Notes under the pieces: generated by a model
Told to the model about the DNA's origin: nothing
Database searches by the model: none
The model's input: only the letters and a program-made list of their open reading frames with translations
NCBI RefSeq assembly: GCF_000328705.1
Contig: NC_019673.1
Location: forward strand, 1,364,001 to 1,428,000
DNA from: Saccharothrix espanaensis DSM 44229
GTDB lineage: Bacteria > Actinomycetota > Actinomycetes > Mycobacteriales > Pseudonocardiaceae
Reading direction: 5' to 3'
Length of the DNA stretch: 64,000 nt
Position numbers and translations under genes: made by a program
Part shown: positions 27,685 through 35,779 of the stretch, piece by piece
How positions within the stretch are numbered: position 1 is the first letter of the stretch
Layout: the number at the start of each line of letters is the position of its first letter

Positions 27685-29366
27685 ATGAGCCAGGACTGGT
27701 GGCGCGAGGCCGTCATCTACCAGGTCTACGTCAGGTCGTTCGCCGACTCGGACGGCGACGGCGTCGGCGTCGGCGACCTGCCGGGCATCCGCTCCCGCCT
27801 GCCGCACCTCGCCGACCTCGGCGTGGACGCCGTGTGGATCACCCCGTTCTACACCTCGCCGATGGCCGACGGCGGCTACGACGTCGCCGACTACCGCGCG
27901 GTCGACCCGCTGTTCGGCACCCTGGACGACGCCCGCGCGCTGGTCTCCGACGCGCACGCGCTCGGCATCAGGGTGATCGTCGACCTGGTGCCCAACCACA
28001 CCTCGTCCGCGCACGAGTGGTTCCGCCAGGCGCTCACCGCCGCCCCCGGCTCCCCCGAACGCGCCCGCTACCACTTCCGCGACGGTCGGGGCGACCAGCC
28101 GCCGAACGACTGGGAGTCGGTGTTCGGCGGTCCGGCCTGGACCCGCGTCCCGGACGGCCAGTGGTACCTGCACCTGTTCGCGCCCGAGCAGCCCGACCTG
28201 GACTGGGACCGCGCCGAGGTGCGCGAGGAGTTCCTCGACGTGCTGCGCTTCTGGCTTGAACTGGGCGTCGACGGGTTCCGGATCGACGTCGCGCACGGCA
28301 TGGTCAAGGCCGACGGCCTGCCCGACGTCGGCCGCACCGGCCAGCTCAGCCTGCTGGGCACCGAGCCGCTGCCGTTCTTCGACCAGGACGGCGTGCACGA
28401 GATCTACCGCGACTGGCGCAAGGTGCTCGACTCGTTCCCCGACCACCGGATCGGCGTCGCCGAGGCGTGGACGCCCAGCCCCGAGCGCACCGCCCGCTAT
28501 TTGCGCGCCGACGAGTTGCACCAGGCGTTCAACTTCCACTACCTGACCGCCGAGTGGGACGCCGCCGCCCTGCGCGCCGTCATCGACGACTCGCTGGCCG
28601 CCATGGCCCCGGTGCAGGCCCCGACCACGTGGGTGCTGTCCAACCACGACGTGCGGCGGCACGCCACCCGCTACGGCAGCCAGGCCCGCGCCCGCGCCGC
28701 CGCGCTGCTGATGCTCGCCCTGCCGCCATGGCCCCGGTGCAGGCCCCGACCACGTGGGTGCTGTCCAACCACGACGTGCGGCGGCACGCCACCCGCTACG
28801 GCAGCCAGGCCCGCGCCCGCGCCGCCGCGCTGCTGATGCTCGCCCTGCCCGGCTCGGCCTACGTCTACCAGGGTGAGGAGCTGGGCCTGCCGGAGGTCCT
28901 CGACCTGCCCGAGGACGTCCTGCAAGACCCCGTGTGGGAGCGCTCCGGCCACACCGACCGGGGTCGGGACGGCTGCCGCGTGCCCATCCCGTGGACGGTC
29001 GACGGCCCGTCGTTCGGCTTCGGCGACGCCGCCCCCTGGCTGCCGCAACCGTCCGACTGGGGCGCTAGGAGCGTCCAAGCCCAGCAGGGCGACCCGGACT
29101 CGGTGCTGGAGCTCTACCGGGCGGCGCTCCGGATCCGCCGCGAGCACCCCGACCTGGGTGCCGGGACCCGGGTCGACTGGCTGGACGCACCCGAGAACGT
29201 GCTCCGCTTCCGCCGCGGCACCTTCACCTGCACGGTGAACCTGAGCGCCGAACCCGTCACCCTCCCGACGGACGGTGACCTCCTGCTCACGTCGGGTACG
29301 TGCACCACCGCGGGCCCGACGATCAAGGTGCCGGCGGACACCGCCGTGTGGTCCCACCAGCCGTAA
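27685..29366 (+). pseudogene. GH13 alpha-glucosidase, frame broken by a 125-bp tandem duplication
   Basis: ATG 27685 follows an AAGGAA site. The first part (to about 28724) encodes a normal GH13 enzyme start: DWWREAVIYQVYVRSFADSDGDG, VDLVPNHTS, nucleophile Asp in GFRIDVAHG, acid/base Glu in GVAEAW, and WVLSNHDVRRH with the transition-state Asp. Then 125 bases (28597-28721) are repeated at 28722-28846. Because 125 is not a multiple of three, the frame shifts and stops at 28836. The rest (28850-29366, YVYQGEELGLPEVLDLPEDV to the end) is intact in the shifted frame. Removing one copy restores a full enzyme of about 518 residues. A GVGVG in place of the usual GVG near residue 25 reflects a 6-bp duplication. 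The enzyme would hydrolyse alpha-glucosides such as maltose or trehalose. Confidence 0.85.
28597..28846 (+). repeat. Perfect 125-bp tandem duplication
   Basis: Unit 28597-28721 is repeated at 28722-28846, beginning GCCGCCATGGCC and ending CTCGCCCT; the next three bases after each unit are also shared (GCC), giving the short homology expected for slippage or recombination. It duplicates codons around the WVLSNHDVRRH catalytic motif of the glycosidase. Confidence 0.92.
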
Positions 29367-29377
29367 AGTCACCCGAT

Positions 29378-30367
29378 GTGACAGCACGGCTGAGTGAGAT
29401 CGCCACCCAGGCGGGCGTGAGCGAGGCGACGGTCAGCCGGGTGGTCAACGGCAAGCCGGGCGTCTCGCCCGCGACCCGCCAGGTGGTGGTGGCCGCGATG
29501 GACGTCCTGGGCTACCAGCGCCCACCCCGGCTGCGCCGGCGCAGCGCGGGCCTGATCGGCCTGATCACCCCGGAGCTGACCAACCCGATCTTCCCGGCGT
29601 TCGCGCAGGTCATCGAGCAGGTGCTGACCCGCGACGGCTACACGCCGGTGCTGTGCACGCAGACGCCCGGCGGCTCCACCGAGGACCAGCTCACCGAGAT
29701 GCTGGTCGACCGCGGGGTCACCGGGATCGTCTTCGTGTCCGGTCTGCACGCCGACACGACCACCGACATGGACCGGTACGTGAAGCTGGCCGGCCGCGGC
29801 GTCCCGTTCGTGATGGTCAACGGCCACACCGACCGCGTGTCCGCGCCGTTCGTGTCGGTCGACAACCGGGCGGCCGTCCGCCTGGCCGTCTCCCACCTGG
29901 TGGAACTCGGCCACGAGCGGATCGGCCTGGCCGTCGGCCCGCCCCGGTTCGTGCCCACCCGGCGGATGGTCGAGGCGTTCACCGCCCTCGGCCGCCCCGC
30001 CGACCTGGTCGAGCACTCCCTGTTCACGGTCGAGGGCGGCCAGGCCGCCGCCGACGCGCTGCTCGACCGGGGCTGCACCGCGCTCGTCTGCGGCAGCGAC
30101 CTGATGGCGTTCGGCGCGATCCGCGCGGCCCGTCGGCGCGGTCTGCACGTGCCGCGGGACGTCTCCGTGGTCGGCTTCGACGACTCACCGCTGATCGTCT
30201 TCGCCGACCCGCCCCTGACCACCATCCGCCAACCCGTGGACAAGATGGGCCAAGCCGCCGTGCACGCCCTCCTGGAGGAGATCGGCGGCACCCCGGCCCC
30301 GCACGCCGAGTTCGTCTTCCAACCCGAACTGGTGGTCCGCGGCTCGACCGGAGCCACGCCCAGATGA
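29378..30367 (+). CDS. LacI-family regulator of the adjacent glycosidase
   Basis: GTG 29378, 11 bp after the glycosidase stop, gives 329 residues. Residues 4-50 are the LacI helix-turn-helix (LSEIATQAGVSEATVSRVVNGKPGVSP) and the remainder the sugar-sensing domain with SAGLIGLITPELTNPIFP, a FVMVNGH segment, VSVVGFDDSPLIVFADPPLTTIRQP and a normal C-terminus. It is in the same direction as the GH13 gene and likely represses it through the palindrome at 27552-27567. The last four bases overlap the next gene (ATGA). Confidence 0.93.
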   Translation: MTARLSEIATQAGVSEATVSRVVNGKPGVSPATRQVVVAAMDVLGYQRPPRLRRRSAGLIGLITPELTNPIFPAFAQVIEQVLTRDGYTPVLCTQTPGGSTEDQLTEMLVDRGVTGIVFVSGLHADTTTDMDRYVKLAGRGVPFVMVNGHTDRVSAPFVSVDNRAAVRLAVSHLVELGHERIGLAVGPPRFVPTRRMVEAFTALGRPADLVEHSLFTVEGGQAAADALLDRGCTALVCGSDLMAFGAIRAARRRGLHVPRDVSVVGFDDSPLIVFADPPLTTIRQPVDKMGQAAVHALLEEIGGTPAPHAEFVFQPELVVRGSTGATPR

Positions 30368-31308
30368 TCCCCCTCACCCCACCCGACACCCTCGCCCGCC
30401 GGATGCACGCCCAACGCCTCTACCACCCGGCAAGCACCCTCGCGGACCTCCTCGACTCCGTGTTCGCCTTGCAAGCACAGGACGTCCCCGCCCTGCGCCT
30501 GGCCGCACACGCCCGCGGCGTCGACACCCTCGACGGCCCGTTCGTGCGCACGTGGGCCATGCGCGGCACCCTGCACCTCATCGCCGTCGAGGACCTGTGG
30601 GTCCTGCCCGTCCTCAAGCCGTCGATCCTCGCCTCGACCAAGAAGCGCAGGACTGAACTCGGCCTGACCGACGACGTGTGCGGGCGTGGCATCCGCGCCC
30701 TCTGCGAGGTGGTGACCGAACCGCTCACCCGCGCCGAGATCGTCACCCGCCTGAACGAAGTCGGCTTCCCGCTCGACCCCGCCTCCCAGGCCCCCGCGCA
30801 CCTGCTCATGTACGCGGCCGTGTCGAGCTTCCTGCACCGCGACCTGGACGACCGCTACCACCTGTTCGACGACGTGCCGTGGCAGGACGGGACCGTCGAG
30901 GACCTCTGGCGGCGCTACCGGCGGGCGTACGGCCCGGCCACCGTCGCCGACTTCGCCGCGTGGAGCGGCCTGCCCAAACGCGAACTGCGTGACCTGCCGG
31001 AGATCCCCGGCGAACGCGCCGACCCCGACGGCACCGCCCGGATGCTGGGCCACTTCGACCCGTACCTGCTCGGCTACAAGGACCGCTCCCTGGCCCTGGC
31101 CCCCGAGCACGCGTCACGCGTCCAGACCGGCGGTGGCTTCCTGACCCCGCACGTCGTGGTCGACGGCCGGGTCGTCGCCACCTGGCACAAGGCCCCGAGC
31201 GGCTTCGAGATCCGGCCCTTCCCCGACCACACCGTCCCCGACCTGCGCGAAGAGGCCGAGCGGGTGGCGGCGTTCCTGGGGACGGGTGCCGACTTAACCT
31301 GGCAGTAG
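30364..31308 (+). CDS. AlkZ/YcaQ-like winged-helix DNA glycosylase (HTH_42)
   Basis: The 314-residue protein has the HTH_42/AlkZ layout: three winged-helix modules with ARRMHAQRLYHPA at the start, VFALQAQDVPALRLAAHAR containing the Gln-x-Gln catalytic motif of AlkZ, FVRTWAMRGTLHLI, and the C-terminal GHFDPYLLGYKDRS and GRVVATWH. AlkZ proteins excise bases from DNA interstrand crosslinks or alkyl adducts and often protect against natural genotoxins. ATG 30364 overlaps the LacI stop, so it is translationally coupled to the sugar operon, which is an odd context; it may simply have been caught there. Confidence 0.88.
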   Translation: MIPLTPPDTLARRMHAQRLYHPASTLADLLDSVFALQAQDVPALRLAAHARGVDTLDGPFVRTWAMRGTLHLIAVEDLWVLPVLKPSILASTKKRRTELGLTDDVCGRGIRALCEVVTEPLTRAEIVTRLNEVGFPLDPASQAPAHLLMYAAVSSFLHRDLDDRYHLFDDVPWQDGTVEDLWRRYRRAYGPATVADFAAWSGLPKRELRDLPEIPGERADPDGTARMLGHFDPYLLGYKDRSLALAPEHASRVQTGGGFLTPHVVVDGRVVATWHKAPSGFEIRPFPDHTVPDLREEAERVAAFLGTGADLTWQ

Positions 31309-31360
31309 CACGCGGATAGGGTCAACGCCACCGGAAGCTACCGCAGGAGGCGCGTTCAAG

Positions 31361-31792
31361 TTGGGTGTGTTCGTCACGGGTGTGCGTCCGCGCTGGTCGG
31401 ATATGGACGCGTTCGGCCACGTCAACCACGCCAACACGGTGACCCTGCTGGAGGAGGCCCGGATAGACCTCCTGTTCACCGAGGCCGCCCGGCACGGCGT
31501 GCCGGACATGGCGCACGGCGTCGTGGTCGCCCGCCTGACGGTCGACTACCTGACACCGCTGGTGTTCACCGGTGACGAGATCGTGGTCGAGATGTCCGTG
31601 CGGGAACTGAAATCGGCTTCCTTCACGTTGGACTACTCAGTGCGCAACGGGCGGCGTGAGGGGAGTCCGGTGGTAGCGACCGCGGAGACCCTGATGGTGC
31701 CCTACAACCTGACGGCCGGACGCCCCCGCCGTCTCCTCGAAGCCGAACGCGACTTCCTCGCGGGCTGGCGAGCCGGAGGTAACGGTGCCTGA
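31361..31792 (+). CDS. Hotdog acyl-CoA thioesterase (YbgC-like)
   Basis: TTG 31361 lies 10 bases after AGGAGG and gives 143 residues (GTG 31367 possible). RPRWSDMDAFGHVNHANTVTLLEEAR is the 4-hydroxybenzoyl-CoA thioesterase signature, with the catalytic Asp in SDMDAFGHVNH and the central helix after it; VARLTVDYLTPLVFTGDEIVVE completes the hotdog fold. It hydrolyses acyl-CoA thioesters; the substrate is unknown. Its last eight bases overlap the next gene, with which it forms an operon. Confidence 0.93.
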   Translation: MGVFVTGVRPRWSDMDAFGHVNHANTVTLLEEARIDLLFTEAARHGVPDMAHGVVVARLTVDYLTPLVFTGDEIVVEMSVRELKSASFTLDYSVRNGRREGSPVVATAETLMVPYNLTAGRPRRLLEAERDFLAGWRAGGNGA

Positions 31793-32411
31793 CCTGGTGC
31801 TCGCCGATCCCGCCGAGCGGGACGACCTCGGCGCGTTCGTGGCCCGAGCGGTCCGCCTCGACGCCCAGGGCGTCGTCCGCCTGCGCAACCGCCCGGCCGG
31901 CGACCTGCTGGACGCCTGGGTGGCCACCCCGTTCGACGCCCTGGCCACCCGGACCGTCGCGGGCCGGATCACCCCCGCCGACGTCACGGTGTCCGGCAGC
32001 GACCTGCTGACCGGCCTGGCCGTGGTCCGCAGCGAAACGGTCGACCCGGGCCCCGCCCGCGACCTGATGTGGCGCTCGGCCCTGCCGCCCGCGCAAGGCT
32101 GGCTCCCGGTCGACCGCCTGCCCGGCAACGTCGTCGCCGAACTGGCCGAACAGGGCGTGGCCGTGGCCCGCGAGAACAGCGGACCGCACGGCACCCCGCC
32201 CGCGTCCCTGCTGGACCAGACCGTGCTGACGGTCAGCGGCTCGGGCCTGGACGTGAAGGTCCCCCTGCGCTGCCTGTTCGCCCTCTCCGGCATGGGCTTC
32301 CTGGGCGGCGACGACGTCCGCGTGACCGCCACCGACTCGTGGCTGCGCATAGACGCCCGCTACGGCGCCGTGGTCCGCCGCCGCCACTCGATGCTCCCCC
32401 TGCTCGTCTGA
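31785..32411 (+). CDS. Conserved actinobacterial hypothetical protein
   Basis: The 208-residue soluble protein overlaps the thioesterase gene and is read from GTG 31785. It has no recognised domain, no signal peptide and no membrane helix. Segments such as DLMWRSALPPAQGWLPVDRL and the C-terminal VRVTATDSWLRIDARYGAVVRRR look conserved. Coupling with the thioesterase suggests a linked role in acyl-CoA metabolism, but this is only context. A bidirectional hairpin follows. Confidence 0.75.
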   Translation: MPDLVLADPAERDDLGAFVARAVRLDAQGVVRLRNRPAGDLLDAWVATPFDALATRTVAGRITPADVTVSGSDLLTGLAVVRSETVDPGPARDLMWRSALPPAQGWLPVDRLPGNVVAELAEQGVAVARENSGPHGTPPASLLDQTVLTVSGSGLDVKVPLRCLFALSGMGFLGGDDVRVTATDSWLRIDARYGAVVRRRHSMLPLLV

Positions 32412-32423
32412 CACCCGGCACGA

Positions 32424-32465
32424 CGAGCCCCGAACACCGCCCCACCGGGCAACGTCCGGGGCTCG
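32424..32465. terminator. Bidirectional terminator between convergent genes
   Basis: CGAGCCCCG (32424-32432) pairs with CGGGGCTCG (32457-32465), lying between the stop of the hypothetical gene and the stop of the convergent GH13 gene. Confidence 0.65.
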
Positions 32466-32469
32466 CGGG

Positions 32470-34059
32470 TCAGACGAGCCAGACGGCCGTGTCGGGTGGC
32501 AGCTGGTTGCCGTCCATCGGACCGCTGGAGAGCAGGACCTCACCCGGCGGCAGGGGCACCGGCCCACCGGAGGTGTTGAGGGCGCAGATCAGCCCGCCGC
32601 CCTTCCTCCGGAAGGCGAAGCAGCCGGCCGGCGCGCCGTACCACTCCACTTCCTCGCCGGAGATCGACGGGTGCGACTTCCGCAGCTCCACCGCGTGCCG
32701 GTAGAGCGACAGCATCGACTCCGGGTCCTCCAGCTGGGACTCCGCCGTCAAGCCCGCCCACTCGTTCGGCTGCGGCAGCCACGTGGTCACACCCTGCGAG
32801 AAGCCGAACGGCGGCGTGTCACCCTCCCAGGGAAGCGGAACACGGCACCCGTCCCGCCCGCGCTCCGTGTGGCCGGAACGCAGCCAGGTCGGGTCTTGGA
32901 GTGCCCAGTCCGGCAGCTCCACGTTGGGCAGGCCCAACTCCTCGCCGTTGTACAGGTAGACGACACCAGGCAACGCCAGCTCGACCAACGCCATGGCGCG
33001 CGCCCGTCGCACACCCAGCGAACCGCCGCCGTACCGCGTCACGTGACGTGTCACGTCGTGGTTGGAGAGCGTCCACGTGGCCGGCGTGCCGTAAGGCGCC
33101 ACAGCGGCCAACGAGTGATCGATCGCCGTGCGCACCGCGTCCGCGTCGAACGCCGCCTCCACCAACCGGAAGTTGAAGCCCAGGTGCAGCTCGTCGGGCC
33201 GGATGTACCGGGCGAAGCGCTCGTCGTCCATGACCCAGATCTCGCCGACGGCCATGCGGCCCGGGTACTCGTCGACGACCTTGCGGATCATCCGGTGCAC
33301 GTCGTGCACGGCGTCGTTGTCGAACCGGGGATCGCCCGCGACCACGCCCGGCCCCTGGGTCAGGACGCGCGGATCCATGTTCGGCAACCCGTAAGGCTTC
33401 GCCATCCCGTTCGCCACGTCGATCCGGAACCCGTCGACACCCCGGTCCAGCCAGAACCGCAAGGTCCGGGTCAGATCGGCGGGGACGTCCGGGTTGTCCC
33501 AGTTCAGGTCGGGCTGCTCGGGCGCGAACAGGTGCAGGTACCACTGGCCGTCGGCCACCCGCGTCCACGCCGGCCCACCGAACACGCTGGTCCAGTTGTT
33601 GGGCGGCTGCGACCCGTCGTAGCCCTGACCGTCGCGGAACATGTACCGATCCCGCTCCGCGCTTCCCGGAGCCGACCGCAGGGCCGCCTGGAACCAGGCG
33701 TGCCGATCGCTGGTGTGGTTGGGGACGAGGTCGACGGTGACGCGGATGTTGTGCTGGTGGGCCTCCGCGACCAGCCGGTCGAACGCGGCCAGGTCGCCGA
33801 ACAGCGGGTCCACGTCGCGGGGGTCGGCCACGTCGTAGCCGTGATCGGCCATCGGCGAGGTGTAGAACGGCGTCAGCCACAGGGCGTCGACGCCGAGCAG
33901 TTCGAGGTAGCCGAGGCGGGACCTGATGCCCTCCAGGTCGCCGACCCCGTCGCCGTCAGAGTCCGCGAACGACCTGACGTAGACCTGGTAGAAGACGGCG
34001 TCACGCCACCAGGCGGAGTCGTCGGCGATCTCTGGTTGGAGGTCGGAGGATCGTCGCAC
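32470..34059 (-). CDS. GH13 alpha-glucosidase (intact paralogue)
   Basis: GTG 34059 gives 529 residues, normal for this GH13 group. Visible: WWRDAVFYQVYVRSFADSDG, VDLVPNHTSDRH, nucleophile Asp in GFRIDVANGM, acid/base Glu in AVGEIWV, WTLSNHDVTRH with the third catalytic Asp, and the beta-sandwich tail ending in PPDTAVWLV. It is closely related to the broken GH13 gene at 27685 (same motif spacing), so the two are paralogues that could hydrolyse the same alpha-glucosides; this copy could compensate for the broken one. It is transcribed toward the bidirectional terminator, with no clear operator in the 57 bp upstream. Confidence 0.94.
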   Translation of the reverse strand: MRRSSDLQPEIADDSAWWRDAVFYQVYVRSFADSDGDGVGDLEGIRSRLGYLELLGVDALWLTPFYTSPMADHGYDVADPRDVDPLFGDLAAFDRLVAEAHQHNIRVTVDLVPNHTSDRHAWFQAALRSAPGSAERDRYMFRDGQGYDGSQPPNNWTSVFGGPAWTRVADGQWYLHLFAPEQPDLNWDNPDVPADLTRTLRFWLDRGVDGFRIDVANGMAKPYGLPNMDPRVLTQGPGVVAGDPRFDNDAVHDVHRMIRKVVDEYPGRMAVGEIWVMDDERFARYIRPDELHLGFNFRLVEAAFDADAVRTAIDHSLAAVAPYGTPATWTLSNHDVTRHVTRYGGGSLGVRRARAMALVELALPGVVYLYNGEELGLPNVELPDWALQDPTWLRSGHTERGRDGCRVPLPWEGDTPPFGFSQGVTTWLPQPNEWAGLTAESQLEDPESMLSLYRHAVELRKSHPSISGEEVEWYGAPAGCFAFRRKGGGLICALNTSGGPVPLPPGEVLLSSGPMDGNQLPPDTAVWLV

Positions 34060-34116
34060 GAGATGTCATCCTGCCACCCGCGACGCCGAACCCGCCCCCG
34101 TTCGGGTGATCAACAA

Positions 34117-34500
34117 TCACACCCAGGCGTTCAGCAGGCTGTTCGCGGCCATCTCCAGGTACGCCCAAAGCTGGTCACGGTGTTCGGGCGTGATGTCCGC
34201 CTCGTCCACGGCGACCCGCATGCACCGCAACCACGCGTCCCGCTCAATGGGACCGATCACGAACGGTGCGTGACGCATCCGGAGCCGAGGGTGGCCACGC
34301 TGGTCGGAATAGGTGCGCGGCCCACCCCAGTACTGCACGAGGAACATCCGGAACCGCTCTTCGGCGGGCCCGAGGTCCTCCTCGGGGTACAGGGGCCGGA
34401 GCACCGGATCGTCGGCCACCAGCTCGTAGAACCGCGCGACGATCTTGTGAAACGTCTCGTACCCGCCCACCGCTTCGTAGAAGTTCTCCGCACTGCTCAC
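34117..34500 (-). CDS. glbO: Truncated haemoglobin, group II (trHbO/GlbO)
   Basis: GTG 34500 gives 127 residues, the typical size; the frame is open further upstream but lacks globin sequence. [25 protein letters not shown] and [25 protein letters not shown] match the first half; [12 protein letters not shown] carries the proximal His, and [11 protein letters not shown] the G helix with the conserved Trp. GlbO binds oxygen and may protect respiration or scavenge nitric oxide. It is monocistronic; the IS30 element has inserted 70 bp upstream of its start, which could separate it from its original promoter. Confidence 0.93.
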   Translation of the reverse strand: MSSAENFYEAVGGYETFHKIVARFYELVADDPVLRPLYPEEDLGPAEERFRMFLVQYWGGPRTYSDQRGHPRLRMRHAPFVIGPIERDAWLRCMRVAVDEADITPEHRDQLWAYLEMAANSLLNAWV

Positions 34501-34613
34501 CCCACCATCCTGCCACCCACCGAGACCACCGCACGCCAACAGAGGTGCGCCGGCACACAACCCACCCACCGCGTCGTGTCATCCCCGTATGGCCCGCGCG
34601 CCAGCGAACCGCG

Positions 34614-34662
34614 CTTGGCTGGTCAGTGCAAGCACGCCCTTCGCTTGCACTGACCAGCCAAG
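34614..34662. terminator. 20-bp perfect hairpin inside the IS30 element
   Basis: CTTGGCTGGTCAGTGCAAGC (34614-34633) is fully complementary to 34643-34662 with a 9-base loop. It lies just past the transposase stop and 18 bases inside the left terminal repeat. It could terminate transposase transcription and also shield the element from outside transcription. Confidence 0.8.
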
Positions 34663-34681
34663 GGTGGGTGGGGTCAAGTGG

Positions 34682-35686
34682 TCATGGCGACGTGTGGGTG
34701 TTGACCAGGTCGTTGTAGACCTCGATTGGCTTGCGCCAGTCGAGGGTGTGGCGGGGGCGGCCGTTCATCTCGGCTGCGACCTTGTCGAGGTCGGCCTGGG
34801 TGTGGACGGACAGGTCGGTGCCTTTGGGGAAGTACTGGCGGAGTAGTCCGTTGGTGTTTTCGTTGCTGCCGCGTTGCCAGGGGCTGTGGGGGTCGCAGAA
34901 GTAGACCGGGATGCCGGTGCGGATGGTGAAGTAGGCGTGGCGGGCCATTTCGCGGCCCTGGTCCCAGGTGACGCTGCGGCGCAGGAACTCGGGCAGGGTC
35001 TCCATTTTTCGGGCGAGGAGGGTGGCGACGCGTTGGGCGTTGCGGTCGTGCGGGATGCGGACCAGCATGACGAATCGGGTGGTGCGTTCGACCAGGGTGG
35101 CGATCTGCGAGGCGTTGCCGCGTCCGATGATCAGGTCGCCTTCCCAGAAGCCCGGGACCGCGCGGTCGTCGGCCTCTTTCGGCCGGTCGCTGATGCGGAC
35201 CATGTCCTTGATGTACTGGCGGGCGGCCGCCGGCCGGGTGCGGTCGACCCGCTGGACACGGCCACGGCGCAGCGCGAGTTTCAGTTGGGTGCGCAGTTCG
35301 CCCCGGGCCTGGAGGTAGAGGCTCTGGTAGATCGTCTCGTGCGACACGCGCATCTCCGGGTCGTCCGGGTGGTCCAGGCGCAGCCGCCGGCCGATCTGAC
35401 GCGGCGACCACTTCTCCCGGAGTCCGGTGTTCACCGCATCGTGCAACCGGGCCGACGATTCCAGTTTACGCAGCCTGGGCCGCCGACGATTGTCCGCCGC
35501 CCGGCACTGCGCCCGCACCGCCCGGTAACCACGGCGGCCCCCGTTCGCGGCGATCTCCCGCGCCACCGTCGAATGATGCCGACCCAGAAGCGTCCCGAGG
35601 ACACGGGTCGAACAACGTGCGTTCCGACTCAACTCCCGGGAGACCAGCTCCCGCTCCTCGAACGACAACAACGGGCCACCGGCCAT
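34682..35686 (-). CDS. IS30-family transposase
   Basis: The 334-residue protein is complete. The N-terminus has an IS30 helix-turn-helix (LSFEERELVSRELSRN, VLGTLLGRHHSTVAREI), then KWSPRQIGRRLR and SHETIYQSLY, then the DDE catalytic core: Asp in GFWEGDLIIG, Asp in SVTWDQGREMARH and Glu in QRGSNENTNGLLRQYFPKG. All catalytic residues are present, so it could be active if both ends of the element were intact; the right end is now split by the IS4 insertion. Confidence 0.96.
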   Translation of the reverse strand: MAGGPLLSFEERELVSRELSRNARCSTRVLGTLLGRHHSTVAREIAANGGRRGYRAVRAQCRAADNRRRPRLRKLESSARLHDAVNTGLREKWSPRQIGRRLRLDHPDDPEMRVSHETIYQSLYLQARGELRTQLKLALRRGRVQRVDRTRPAAARQYIKDMVRISDRPKEADDRAVPGFWEGDLIIGRGNASQIATLVERTTRFVMLVRIPHDRNAQRVATLLARKMETLPEFLRRSVTWDQGREMARHAYFTIRTGIPVYFCDPHSPWQRGSNENTNGLLRQYFPKGTDLSVHTQADLDKVAAEMNGRPRHTLDWRKPIEVYNDLVNTHTSP

Positions 35687-35779
35687 ACGAACGACCCCAC
35701 TACTCGACGGGCGAGATCAAATCTGCTGTCGCCATGACCGTATGACACCGTCGTGGTTGTCTCCGACCGGGCCATACGG

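Noticed and set aside
28467..29366. Separate gene for the second half of the glycosidase
   Set aside because: It has no ribosome-binding site and continues the same enzyme after the 125-bp duplication.
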